Shown one piece after another: positions 15,850 through 23,830 of a DNA stretch of 23,830 bases. Position 1 is the stretch's first letter. The number at the start of each line of letters is the position of its first letter. The notes under the pieces were generated by a model that saw nothing but the letters and a program-made list of their open reading frames with translations, searched no databases and was not told the DNA's origin. The DNA comes from Bacteroidia bacterium (lineage in GTDB: Bacteria; Bacteroidota; Bacteroidia; Bacteroidales; CAJPTX01). A program made the translations under genes and the position numbers. The stretch spans positions 1 to 23,830 of the forward strand of contig CAJPTV010000020.1 of NCBI GenBank assembly GCA_905373665.1, given 5' to 3'.

Positions 15850-17334
15850 ATGCGTGTTCGGGTTCTTTTTGTACTCTTTTTGGTGGTAGCAGTAGGCACG
15901 ACCCATGCCCAGCGAGTTTTGAATATCGATAGTTGTCGGGCGCTTGCCCTTGCGCAAAACCATGATTTGCAGATGGGGGCGTTGCGGGTCGAAAAGGCTA
16001 AGTATGAACACGAAGCCGCCTTTACCAATTATCTTCCGAAGCTCAGTGCACGCGCTGCTTATTTCTATAACGGAAGGAATTTGGAGCTTCTGAGTGAAGA
16101 GCAACGAGAGCGCCTTACGAACCTTGGGACGCGCACCACCGAGAAGCTTGGGCAAAATACTACGCTCAAGCAGGCGCTTTTGAAGCTTGCTTTGGATAAG
16201 CCAGAGCTCATCCCTACGCTTATGGCGATGAAGGATCAGCTCCCGCTTATGGCAGAGCAACTGAACGGGCTCGGGACGTCGATGGTCGATGCGCTTCACT
16301 TTGACATGCAGAATGTGACGCTGGGGGCGGTGACCCTTACGCAGCCGATTTATATGGGGGGAAAGATTACAGCCTATAACCGCGCTACGGCGCTTGCGGC
16401 AGACCTCGCACGCTCGCAGGAAGAGACCACGCGCCGCGACGTGGTGGTTAGCACAGACAAGGCATATTGGCAGGTTATCTCCTTGGTTAATAAGCAGCAA
16501 CTTGCTGCCCATTACCTCGGGCTCTTGCAAAAGCTTCAGAGTGATATCGAAAAGATGGTCGAGGAGGGGGTAGCTACGAAGAGCGACCTACTCTCGGTGC
16601 GTGTCAAGGTCAATGAGGCAGAAATGAGCCTTGCGAAGGTGGAGGATGGGCTGAACCTCTCGCGGATGCTCCTCTGTCAGATCTGTGGGTTACCTCTAGA
16701 CACCGCGGTGCGTTTGGTAGACGAGGGGCTTGAGGATATTCGTCCGCACCGTTATGAGGGGGCAACGAGTGTCGAATCGGCTTATACGCAGCGTCCCGAG
16801 CTTCGGAGTCTCGACCTCGGGGTGCAGATTTACCGTGAGAAGATGAAGATTGCCCGCTCGGCGTATTTCCCGCAGGTGGCGCTTGTGGGAAACTTCCTCG
16901 TGACCAATCCTTCACTCTACAACGGTTTTGAAAAGAAGTTTGGGTGGAATTGGAACGTGGGGGTGACCCTCTCCGTGCCGATTTGGAACTGGCGCGAAAC
17001 GACCTACAAGACTCGTGCGGCACGCGCGGAGTACCGAGAATATCAGGAGAAGTTGACCGACGTGCGCGAGAAGATCGAGATGCAGGTGACCCAAGCCGTG
17101 GCGCGCGTTAGAGAATCAGACAAGCGCCTGACGATGGCAGAGCGGAATTTGGAGCGTGCGGAGGAGAACCTCCGTTATGCGAACCTTGGTTTTCAAGAGG
17201 GGGTTATCACGGTTTCTAAAGTCTTGGAGGCACAGACGGCGTGGATGTCTGCGCGTTCGGAACGCTTGGACGCTAAGATCGACGTGCAGCTCTCGGATGT
17301 CAATCTGCGGCGCGTGCTTGGGGTAGAATTTTAA
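15850..17334 (+). CDS. TolC-family outer-membrane efflux channel protein
   Basis: 494 residues, normal for a TolC-family subunit. It trimerises to form an outer-membrane beta-barrel with a long periplasmic alpha-helical tunnel. A signal peptide (about 1-21, ending THAQ) is followed by LNIDSCRALALAQNHDLQMG, the family's typical opening. Two outer-membrane-efflux repeats follow: helices near 30-230 and near 290-480, with the duplicated hairpin strands around LTQPIYMGGK (first) and LSVPIWNWRE (second), both at the expected barrel positions. The insertion near residues 80-150 is longer than in many members. It is the first gene of the operon, 18 bases before the adaptor gene. The substrate cannot be told from sequence. 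Confidence 0.95.
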   Translation: MRVRVLFVLFLVVAVGTTHAQRVLNIDSCRALALAQNHDLQMGALRVEKAKYEHEAAFTNYLPKLSARAAYFYNGRNLELLSEEQRERLTNLGTRTTEKLGQNTTLKQALLKLALDKPELIPTLMAMKDQLPLMAEQLNGLGTSMVDALHFDMQNVTLGAVTLTQPIYMGGKITAYNRATALAADLARSQEETTRRDVVVSTDKAYWQVISLVNKQQLAAHYLGLLQKLQSDIEKMVEEGVATKSDLLSVRVKVNEAEMSLAKVEDGLNLSRMLLCQICGLPLDTAVRLVDEGLEDIRPHRYEGATSVESAYTQRPELRSLDLGVQIYREKMKIARSAYFPQVALVGNFLVTNPSLYNGFEKKFGWNWNVGVTLSVPIWNWRETTYKTRAARAEYREYQEKLTDVREKIEMQVTQAVARVRESDKRLTMAERNLERAEENLRYANLGFQEGVITVSKVLEAQTAWMSARSERLDAKIDVQLSDVNLRRVLGVEF

Positions 17335-17352
17335 TCTTTAATCTTTTGCACA

Positions 17353-18345
17353 ATGAAGTGGGTGGGGCGTGTAAATGATACACTGCTTGCGTTTGTGACT
17401 CTTTTAGGGGTCATTATCGTTGTCATCGTCGTAGGAATATTTTTGCTTCAGCGGCGAAGCGATGTGATACAGGGGCAGGCTGAGGTGACAGAGTACCGCG
17501 TATCGAGCAAAGTGCCGGGGCGTATCCAGCGTTACCTTGTGAACGAAGGAAGCATGGTGAAGGCGGGCGATACGCTCGCCATTCTTGAGGCGCCAGAGGT
17601 TCGCGCAAAGATGGAACAGGCGCGTGCGGCAGAGGCTGCTGCGGCGGCTCAGAGTGCGAAGGCGAACAAGGGGGCTCGTTCGGAACAGATCCAAGCGGCT
17701 TATGAGATGTGGCAAAAGTCTAAGGCGGGGGTGGAGATTGCAGAGAAGTCTTACCAACGTTTGAAGAATCTGCATAGCCAAGGGGTCATTCCTACGCAAA
17801 AGCTCGACGAAGTGACAGCACAACGCGATGCGGCAGTAGCGACCGAACGGGCAGCTTACGCACAGTATAGCATGGCGCTGAACGGGGCTGATGAGGAGGA
17901 CAAGCTCGCTGCACAAGCCCTCGTAGAGCGCGCGAAGGGGGCAGTGGCGGAGGTCGAGTCGTATATCAGTGAAACGTTCCTTTTAGCGCAGTCTGACGGC
18001 GAGGTAGCGGCGATTTTCCCAAAGGTGGGCGAGCTCGTGGGGACGGGAGCGCCCATTATGAATATTGCCCATCTTGACGAACAGTGGGTTTCGTTTAATG
18101 TACGCGAGGACTATCTGCAAGACCTGAAGATGGGGGCGGAGTTTGACGCTGTAATCCCCGCACTGGGGCAGAAGACGGTTCGTCTCAAGGTGTTTTATAT
18201 CAAAGATTTGGGCTCTTACGCTGTTTGGAAAGCGACGAAGGCTACGGGGAGTTTTGACCTACGCACCTTTGAGGTGAAGGCAGCGCCTGTGGAGCAAGTG
18301 GCAGACCTTCGTCCAGGGATGTCGGTTCTTATAGAGCGTGACTAA
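17353..18345 (+). CDS. HlyD-family periplasmic adaptor (membrane fusion protein)
   Basis: 330 residues. A short cytoplasmic start and one membrane helix (about 10-33) are followed by half of a biotinyl-lipoyl domain (KVPGRIQRYLVNEGSMVKAG, about 54-73) and a coiled-coil hairpin rich in Ala and Glu (about 78-200). The second lipoyl half (SDGEVAAIFPKVGELVGTG, about 215-235) and a beta-barrel domain (FNVREDYL onward) complete it. This is the EmrA/YbhG-like layout that links an inner-membrane pump to a TolC channel. The gene lies 18 bases after the TolC gene and 2 bases before the first permease gene, so translation is probably coupled with the latter. Family is firm; substrate is unknown. Confidence 0.95.
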   Translation: MKWVGRVNDTLLAFVTLLGVIIVVIVVGIFLLQRRSDVIQGQAEVTEYRVSSKVPGRIQRYLVNEGSMVKAGDTLAILEAPEVRAKMEQARAAEAAAAAQSAKANKGARSEQIQAAYEMWQKSKAGVEIAEKSYQRLKNLHSQGVIPTQKLDEVTAQRDAAVATERAAYAQYSMALNGADEEDKLAAQALVERAKGAVAEVESYISETFLLAQSDGEVAAIFPKVGELVGTGAPIMNIAHLDEQWVSFNVREDYLQDLKMGAEFDAVIPALGQKTVRLKVFYIKDLGSYAVWKATKATGSFDLRTFEVKAAPVEQVADLRPGMSVLIERD

Positions 18346-18347
18346 AG

Positions 18348-19529
18348 ATGTCCTTTTTTGGCGAGCGGGAGCGACGCATTCTAGAAGTGATGAAGCGGGA
18401 GTGTCGCATCTTGACGATGCGTCCGCTTTACATCTTCTGTATGGTGATTGCCCCACTGTTCTGCAACGTTTTTTTTACCACCCTGATGAAGGATGGGTTG
18501 CCGCACGATTTGCCCGTGGGGGTGGTCGACCTTGATAACTCCTCCTACTCGCGGCGCGTGGCGCGCAACCTCGACGCTTTTGCACAAACCCACGTAGTGG
18601 CTACTTACGCCTCGGTTAAGGAGGCTCGTGAGGCGGTGCAACGGGGCGAGACGTATGGTTTCTTTTACATTCCAGAGTCGTTTGCTGCGGATGCGCAAGC
18701 CTTTCGCCAGCCGCGTATTTCGTTCTACTCGAACTATTCGTACCTTATTGCAGGTTCGCTTCTTTTTCGTGATATGAAGACGATGAGCGAGCTCGCTTCG
18801 GGTGCGGCAACCCGTTCGGTACTTTTGGCCAAGGGAGCTTCGGAGCGTGCGGCGATGGCTTACTTGCAACCCATTGTGATAGAGTCGCATGCGGTGAACA
18901 ATCCGTGGCTAAACTATTCGATTTATTTGAGTAACCTGCTCCTGCCAGGGGTCTTGGCTCTCTTGATTATGATGGTCACGGTGGCGGCGATCGGAATGGA
19001 AATCAAATACGATTCGGTGATGGAGTGGCTCGCGATGAGTGGGGATTCGATTGCGGTGGCACTCGTGGGGAAGCTCCTCCCCCATACGTTGATATTCACC
19101 TTGATGGGGGTCTTGTACAATGTCTATCTCTATGGTTATTTGGGCTTTCCGTGCCATAGCGGGATTTTACCCATGTTGGTGGCAACGCTCTGTTTGGTGC
19201 TTGCTTCGCAATCGTTAGGGGTGCTGATGATTGGGGTATTACCGACCCTTCGTTTGGGGCTGAGCTTTGCTTCGCTTTGGGGGGTGATTTCGCTTTCTAT
19301 GGCAGGGTTCTCGTTCCCCGTGATGGCGATGCCATCTGCGGTGCAGGCAGCGAGTATACTTTTTCCCCTCCGCCACTATTACCTCATTTATGTCGCGCAG
19401 GCGCTTAACGGTTATAGTATGCTTTATGCGTGGGAAAATTATGTGGGGCTGCTCCTTTTTATGCTTTTGCCGTTTTTGGTTGGGCATCGGCTTCACAGGG
19501 TGTTGCGGCACGCAAAATATATACCTTAG
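18348..19529 (+). CDS. ABC-2 type permease, first of two
   Basis: 393 residues in the ABC2_membrane_3 (YhhJ/YbhS-like) layout. A cytoplasmic N-terminus is followed by TM1 (about 25-46, PLYIFCMVIAPLFCNVFF) and a large extracytoplasmic loop (about 47-200) that opens with GVVDLDNSSYSRRV. Five more membrane helices follow to about 385: LLLPGVLALLIMMVTV, a short hairpin near LIFTLMGVLYNVYLYGY, LVATLCLVLASQSLGVLMI, LWGVISLSMAGFSFPVMAM and YVGLLLFMLLPFLVG. It is a membrane subunit only, with no nucleotide-binding domain. The start ATG is 2 bases after the adaptor's stop. It is clearly paralogous to the next gene, sharing the D-x-D/N-S-S-x-S-R motif at the start of the outer loop, so the two probably form a heterodimer. 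Confidence 0.93.
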   Translation: MSFFGERERRILEVMKRECRILTMRPLYIFCMVIAPLFCNVFFTTLMKDGLPHDLPVGVVDLDNSSYSRRVARNLDAFAQTHVVATYASVKEAREAVQRGETYGFFYIPESFAADAQAFRQPRISFYSNYSYLIAGSLLFRDMKTMSELASGAATRSVLLAKGASERAAMAYLQPIVIESHAVNNPWLNYSIYLSNLLLPGVLALLIMMVTVAAIGMEIKYDSVMEWLAMSGDSIAVALVGKLLPHTLIFTLMGVLYNVYLYGYLGFPCHSGILPMLVATLCLVLASQSLGVLMIGVLPTLRLGLSFASLWGVISLSMAGFSFPVMAMPSAVQAASILFPLRHYYLIYVAQALNGYSMLYAWENYVGLLLFMLLPFLVGHRLHRVLRHAKYIP

Positions 19530-19535
19530 GTTGGG

Positions 19536-20762
19536 ATGTTGGGTTCGTTGTTTACGCAGGTACGTCGCGCTATCGGGAGTATGACCTATATCTTTTGGGA
19601 GGAGATGCGGGGCGTTTTTCACGACCAAGGGGTCTTTATCTTCTTCATTCTGGTGCCGTTGGCGTATCCGCTGGTGTATAGCTATATCTACTCAGGTGAG
19701 GTGGTGCGCGAGGTACCCGCTGTGGTGGTAGATGCGGATCATTCGTCGTTGAGTCGCGACTATATTCGCCATGTTGATGCGACCCCAGATGTTGAGATTG
19801 TGGGGCAGTGTGCGGATATTGAGGAGGCGCGTACGGCGCTTAAGTTCCGTGAGGCGTATGGGGTGATTTACATCCCGGAGGACTTTTCGCGCAATCTGGC
19901 GCGTGGTGAGCAAGCCAAGGTGACGGTCTTTTGCGATATGAGCGGGTTGCTTTATTACAAAAGCCTTGTTCTGTCGAACACGTCGGTTTCGCTTGCGATG
20001 AACAAGAATATCAAGATTGAGCGGAGCGGTGCGAGCACTGTGGCGCAGGGGGCACAAATAGCCTATCCGATAGAGTATGAGGAGGTAGCGCTATTCAATC
20101 CTGCGACGGGGTTTGCTTCGTTTTTGTTGCCAGCGGTGTTGATTCTCCTGTTGCAGCAAACGATGTTGCTGGGGGTAGGGATGTCGGCAGGTTCGATGCG
20201 CGAGGGGAGTAAGTATCGAGATCTGATACCGCTTAACCGTCACTACGATGGAACGTTGCGTATTCTTTTCGGTAAGGGGTTGGCTTATTTCATGGTTTAT
20301 CTTCTGGTGTCGGTTTATGTACTGTGCGCCGTGCCGCGGATGTTTAACTTGGTGCAACTTCCGAACCCGCTGACGCTCTTAGGCTTTATCGTACCTTACC
20401 TTTTGTCGTGTGTATTCTTTTCATTGACGGCTTCGGTCTTTATCAAGAATCGTGAGACGTGTATGATGTTGTTTGTCTTTACCTCCGTGCCATTGCTCTT
20501 TTTGTCAGGGATCTCGTGGCCGGGTTCGTCAATCTCCACTTTTTGGCGTTATGTCTCTTATGCCTTTCCGTCTACCTTTGGTATCAATGGTTTTGTGAAA
20601 ATCAATAGCATGGGGGCGAGTTTTCCTGAGGTGCGTTTTGAGTACATTGGCTTGTGGGTACAGTGTTCTATATATTTTGTGCTTTCCTTCTTTGTGTATC
20701 GTTGGCAGGTGATACAGACCCGTCTTCGTACAGTAAAAAACTATCGTCGGTCGCGGAGTTAA
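19536..20762 (+). CDS. ABC-2 type permease, second of two
   Basis: 408 residues with the same layout as the preceding permease: TM1 (about 28-50, FIFFILVPLAYPLVYSYI), an outer loop opening VVVDADHSSLSRDYIRHVD, and C-terminal helices including FASFLLPAVLILLLQQTML, LAYFMVYLLVSVYVLC and IVPYLLSCVFFSLTASVF. After the segment LLFLSGISWP a last helix (about 375-393, CSIYFVLSFFVYRW) is followed by a basic tail. Translation starts 6 bases after the upstream stop. No ATPase gene follows; the next gene has its own promoter and a different type of product. The pair needs a partner for energy, or a family-specific arrangement (see findings). Confidence 0.93.
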   Translation: MLGSLFTQVRRAIGSMTYIFWEEMRGVFHDQGVFIFFILVPLAYPLVYSYIYSGEVVREVPAVVVDADHSSLSRDYIRHVDATPDVEIVGQCADIEEARTALKFREAYGVIYIPEDFSRNLARGEQAKVTVFCDMSGLLYYKSLVLSNTSVSLAMNKNIKIERSGASTVAQGAQIAYPIEYEEVALFNPATGFASFLLPAVLILLLQQTMLLGVGMSAGSMREGSKYRDLIPLNRHYDGTLRILFGKGLAYFMVYLLVSVYVLCAVPRMFNLVQLPNPLTLLGFIVPYLLSCVFFSLTASVFIKNRETCMMLFVFTSVPLLFLSGISWPGSSISTFWRYVSYAFPSTFGINGFVKINSMGASFPEVRFEYIGLWVQCSIYFVLSFFVYRWQVIQTRLRTVKNYRRSRS

Positions 20763-20848
20763 AAGGTCTGTTTTGTGACAATGAGGGGCGTGTAGGGTGT
20801 TTGGGGAGGGCGTTCGCTCCTTTGGGTCTTGTTTTTAGGAGAAAATAC

Positions 20849-20856
20849 TATCTTTA
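20849..20856 (+). promoter_or_regulatory. Possible -7 promoter element for the large repeat protein
   Basis: TATCTTTA has one mismatch to TAnnTTTG and lies 57 bases upstream of the ATG at 20914. A 5-bp hairpin CGGGT/ACCCG (20872-20884) falls in the leader, of unknown meaning. Confidence 0.45.
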
Positions 20857-20913
20857 CGGTGCATAGCTATACGGGTATAACCCGCACATTCTTTGAGAAA
20901 TAGACTAAAAGAA

Positions 20914-23830
20914 ATGACGATGCGTCGTTTTATTGCGATAAGTATCTTTTTCCTCCTCCCACTCGCGGCACTTTGGGCCGCTCCTACGCCCATTCAAATT
21001 ACTATCGAGGGGGTTGAGTTTCAGATCTATGAGGTCTCTGATGCCAATCCACATGGAGTGCTATTGACGCAAAACCCTGCAGATCACAAGATCGAGCTCT
21101 CCTTGAGAAAGAAGGACAATAAGACTTCGAGTGCGAACTTTAGTGCGTATACTGCGACGGCGAGACAGTCGTGGCATCTCAATGACGGGCTACAAGATTT
21201 TCACTATACACTCAACCCCAACGGCACTGACTCAAAGTATGAACTCACGTGGCGGTGCTGGTTCTTCGAGGCCAATGCCGATACGGAGACAGCCTATCAG
21301 ATGGAACGCCTTGAGGTCTTGTATAAGCCCGACGGCACGGACTTCAAAGTCTTAAACTCGTATAGTGTCGAATCCGCCAACTTCAACACCTTTAAGGCTA
21401 AGGACAAAGTCGACTTAGATCAACCTGCCGCTAAGTCTAAGGTGAAGTTCCTCATCAAGTGCTACATTCGTAAACGCGAGGCGGTGGAGCTGAGTAAAGG
21501 GGAGCTCGTCCCCTACGCTCCTTACTATCGTTACGAGACGAACGAAGACTTTCAGACCAAAAGACCAGCCGCGGCGCAGCCGCCTTTGGTCACAGTACCT
21601 CCAGCAACTCCAAAAGAGGAGAAGGAAAAGAATTACGAGGGGACGATAAAAAGCGCCATCGGGGAGAATAAGGTGTGGAAGAACACGATATTTCTCCTCT
21701 TCATTGAAACGAACAAGAATTTTAGTCTTTCGCCTAAAGATGACGATGACAAACCCTACCAACATACTGTCAAGGAAAATTATGTTAAAGGCTCAAACCA
21801 ATGGCAGATCTATCAGGGGCGGACGGCCTTCGGTTGGTTAATCACAGGGAACATCAAGCAGTGGGGCGATGCGCCACCTTTGGTACAAATCAAGGTTTCT
21901 ACAGCAACTGAGAATGGCAAGGTGAAGCTCTATTCGCTCGCCGAAAATGAGTTGAAGCCCGAAACTGGAGGAATTTATAAACTCCCCAAAGGCACCGAGT
22001 TTGTGATACGCGCTAAAGGTGACAGACCCTGTGAGGAGATTACGGCGTTTAAGCTCACAAAGCAGGGAGGCGGCGAAGAATCGATTGCTGCGCAATACGC
22101 AAAGCATAGTGCTGGGTACGACTATCGTGTTACTTACCGCATTGAGGAAAATATAGACGACATCGTCCGCGTTAGGCGTAACAAAGAGTACACGATAAAC
22201 TATGAAACGCAGATCGGCGACGCGAAACTGAAGGTCGTAGAGGGGACGCTAGCTGGTGGTGTTTTTACGCCAGAGGGCGATGTGCCCAGTGGAGCTAAGC
22301 GTTCGCCTGCACCGTGTGGGAAACAATTGCGTTTGCAAGTGATTAAGGGGGCGCGTCAGATACAGTCTGTCCTTTGTTTTTCAGAAAACTATCCTGCAGG
22401 GTTTGGTATGGTGGAGACGCCCGCTAACTCGGGTTTTTATTCTTTTCCTTTCAATGCGGACATTACAAAATTTGAGGTGAAGTTTCTGCCCGTAACTCGC
22501 AAGATTAGGTATCTACCTTCTGGGTGTGGTACGCTGAGTGTGCAAGATGACTCGGGGAATAACTTAGCGGCATCGACAACTCATACGCTTACGGACTTGG
22601 AATTTATCCTTGTGAAGGTCACGGGGATTCCTGCTGGGAAATATTTTAAGCACTTCCGTGTGATTTATAACGGGGGAAAAACAAAAGATGTCTTGCACGA
22701 CCCTTCTTATTCCTTTGACCCCAGTGCGCCTAAGTATATAGCAAAGGTGACCCCAGATGAGGATATCGATGATATCCAAGTTGTTTGTGGCGAGATTCTT
22801 TCGTTGAGATTTACGGGGACAAGCTACAAGGTGACTTTAACAGAGGGGAAGTATATGAAAAATGGGAATCTTGTCTCTGAGATTGGACACCAGTTTGCTG
22901 CAAATGAGCCCCCTGTAAATATCGAGATCAATGCCAAGGTTCGTATTGCTCTGCCAGCAGATTACCCCTTACGCCCATTGACCAAGATAAAGGTCACGCA
23001 CGCCGATGCGACCATACAGGAGTATACGCTCACGCTTGCACAACGGACGGTGGAGCATCAGATGGTCAAATCGGTTACCGAGATAGCTTTGGATGAACCT
23101 GTGTATCTCTCTGTTACCTATCCTGCTGTGACGGGAAAGCCTAAGCTTTATTTGAAAAATGGAGCGGCGTATGACAAGACTACGCATGTAGCAGTCGCTG
23201 TCGGGAGCGCCCTTCCTGCTGCTTCTTGGCTTGTCAGTGGCGCGACGCTCGAGCTGAATGTTGAGGGGGTGCAACCTTCCACAGAAGAGAAACGCATAAC
23301 GAAGTTTGTGGTTAAAATGACGGGAGGAGATAAGGAGATCCTCCCTGCGGCTACTGACAAAACCGTTATAGCGACGGGAGATATTACCGATATCGAGATC
23401 GTTGAAGAGGATGACCCTGCTGTGACTGGGCCGTTCACCTTAGCGTGGAACGAAAACGCGACGCTCTACACCGTGGTGGCTACCTGTGATGATGGGGCTA
23501 CTACGATAGTTAACAATTCTACGACAATCGCTAAAGGAAAGGAGATTACACTGAAGATCATCCTCGTCAATTCTGTGGCGGGCGAGATAGACAAGGTGGT
23601 TCCGACGTTAGACAATGGCGTCACCGAGTCGCCGCTCACGCCTACGGTCAACGGCGCGGAGTATATTTACAAGTATACGATAAAGCGGAATACGACACTC
23701 CAAATCGTTGCTCATAACAACGTGATGTGGACGGTAAACTACACGACGCCTCCTAATCGTTCGGTATTTGTTGGAACGAGCAAAACAGACCTCCTCTCTT
23801 CAGGCTCGGCAGTGCGCGACCAAACTACGA
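20914..23830 (+). CDS. Large exported repeat protein, adhesin-like, N-terminal part (runs off right edge)
   Basis: The frame is open from ATG 20914 (second ATG at 20920) to the window end: 972 codons without a stop, so the C-terminus is not seen. A signal peptide (about 1-23, FIAISIFFLLPLAALW then AAP) is followed by an N-terminal region (about 24-320) that I do not recognise. It includes a Pro-rich linker near 211-233 (RPAAAQPPLVTVPPATPK). From about residue 324 to the edge it is built of beta-rich modules beginning near 324, 426, 529, 629, 730, 841 and 937. Each has a Y/F-containing strand, a GxLxV-like strand, a G-turn and a later hydrophobic strand, loosely like the divergent InlB-type repeats of Bacteroidota surface proteins. 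Pairwise identity is low by eye. T9SS export is plausible but the sorting tail would lie outside. Codons look more AT-rich than in the flanking core genes. Confidence 0.85.
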   Translation, partial: MTMRRFIAISIFFLLPLAALWAAPTPIQITIEGVEFQIYEVSDANPHGVLLTQNPADHKIELSLRKKDNKTSSANFSAYTATARQSWHLNDGLQDFHYTLNPNGTDSKYELTWRCWFFEANADTETAYQMERLEVLYKPDGTDFKVLNSYSVESANFNTFKAKDKVDLDQPAAKSKVKFLIKCYIRKREAVELSKGELVPYAPYYRYETNEDFQTKRPAAAQPPLVTVPPATPKEEKEKNYEGTIKSAIGENKVWKNTIFLLFIETNKNFSLSPKDDDDKPYQHTVKENYVKGSNQWQIYQGRTAFGWLITGNIKQWGDAPPLVQIKVSTATENGKVKLYSLAENELKPETGGIYKLPKGTEFVIRAKGDRPCEEITAFKLTKQGGGEESIAAQYAKHSAGYDYRVTYRIEENIDDIVRVRRNKEYTINYETQIGDAKLKVVEGTLAGGVFTPEGDVPSGAKRSPAPCGKQLRLQVIKGARQIQSVLCFSENYPAGFGMVETPANSGFYSFPFNADITKFEVKFLPVTRKIRYLPSGCGTLSVQDDSGNNLAASTTHTLTDLEFILVKVTGIPAGKYFKHFRVIYNGGKTKDVLHDPSYSFDPSAPKYIAKVTPDEDIDDIQVVCGEILSLRFTGTSYKVTLTEGKYMKNGNLVSEIGHQFAANEPPVNIEINAKVRIALPADYPLRPLTKIKVTHADATIQEYTLTLAQRTVEHQMVKSVTEIALDEPVYLSVTYPAVTGKPKLYLKNGAAYDKTTHVAVAVGSALPAASWLVSGATLELNVEGVQPSTEEKRITKFVVKMTGGDKEILPAATDKTVIATGDITDIEIVEEDDPAVTGPFTLAWNENATLYTVVATCDDGATTIVNNSTTIAKGKEITLKIILVNSVAGEIDKVVPTLDNGVTESPLTPTVNGAEYIYKYTIKRNTTLQIVAHNNVMWTVNYTTPPNRSVFVGTSKTDLLSSGSAVRDQTT

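Noticed and set aside
15769..16530. 253-codon minus-strand frame over the tolC-like gene start
   Set aside because: It covers the promoter and the signal-peptide region of the tolC-like gene and shows no motif.
20800..20845. Possible terminator after the second permease
   Set aside because: GGAGGGCG/CGCTCC pairs only with a bulge and has no clean T-run; too weak to call.
1..23830. CRISPR array, tRNA, rRNA, insertion sequence or prophage genes
   Set aside because: No regular short direct repeats, cloverleaf-like segments, transposase motifs or phage structural genes were seen on either strand.

Overview
The window looks like chromosomal DNA from a Bacteroidota species, most likely Porphyromonas or a close relative. 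Many genes are preceded by exact or near matches to the Bacteroidota primary sigma factor -7 element TAnnTTTG (1146, 1207, 9258, 9409, 11610, 12476 and 15808, with one-mismatch copies at 3519, 14636 and 20849). A decayed reading frame ends in a type IX secretion (T9SS) sorting tail, there is a secreted dipeptidyl-peptidase-5-like S9 peptidase as in asaccharolytic Porphyromonas, and there is an AAA-ATPase-like/PD-(D/E)XK gene of a family that is multi-copy in that group. Assignment to genus is an inference.

Layout. Positions 1-1110 (minus) are the N-terminal 370 codons of a RecB/AddA-like UvrD-family helicase, running off the left edge. Divergent from it is a membrane histidine-kinase-like protein (1258-3075) with a YfiR/DUF4154-type periplasmic domain, an intact H-box and a ruined ATP-binding domain. 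Positions 3076-3552 hold two terminators, a BspA-like/T9SS-tail gene remnant and a perfect inverted repeat, followed by the AAA-ATPase-like nuclease-domain gene (3553-5172). Then come core genes: clpB (5381-7972), a shared terminator, convergent hflX (8096-9238, minus), a divergent DPP5-like secreted peptidase (9439-11562), a small transaldolase (11632-12285), a folA-dnaB pair (12511-14619) and a secreted TPR protein (14679-15659).

Positions 15850-20762 form one tight four-gene export operon: TolC-like outer-membrane channel, HlyD-like adaptor and two paralogous ABC-2 permeases, with no ATPase gene alongside. Positions 20914-23830 (plus) are the first 972 codons of a large secreted protein running off the right edge. 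After an unrecognised N-terminal region it consists of diverged tandem beta-rich modules recurring about every 100 residues.

Functionally the window mixes housekeeping functions (replication, folate metabolism, proteostasis, stalled-ribosome rescue, pentose phosphate carbon flow) with envelope functions (peptide foraging, export, surface adhesin-like protein, signalling). No tRNA, rRNA, CRISPR array, transposase or intact mobile element was seen. The most unusual items are the pseudo-kinase, the divergent repeat protein at the right edge, the DHFR whose conserved active-site Trp is Cys, and the T9SS-tail remnant beside the AAA-ATPase-like gene.
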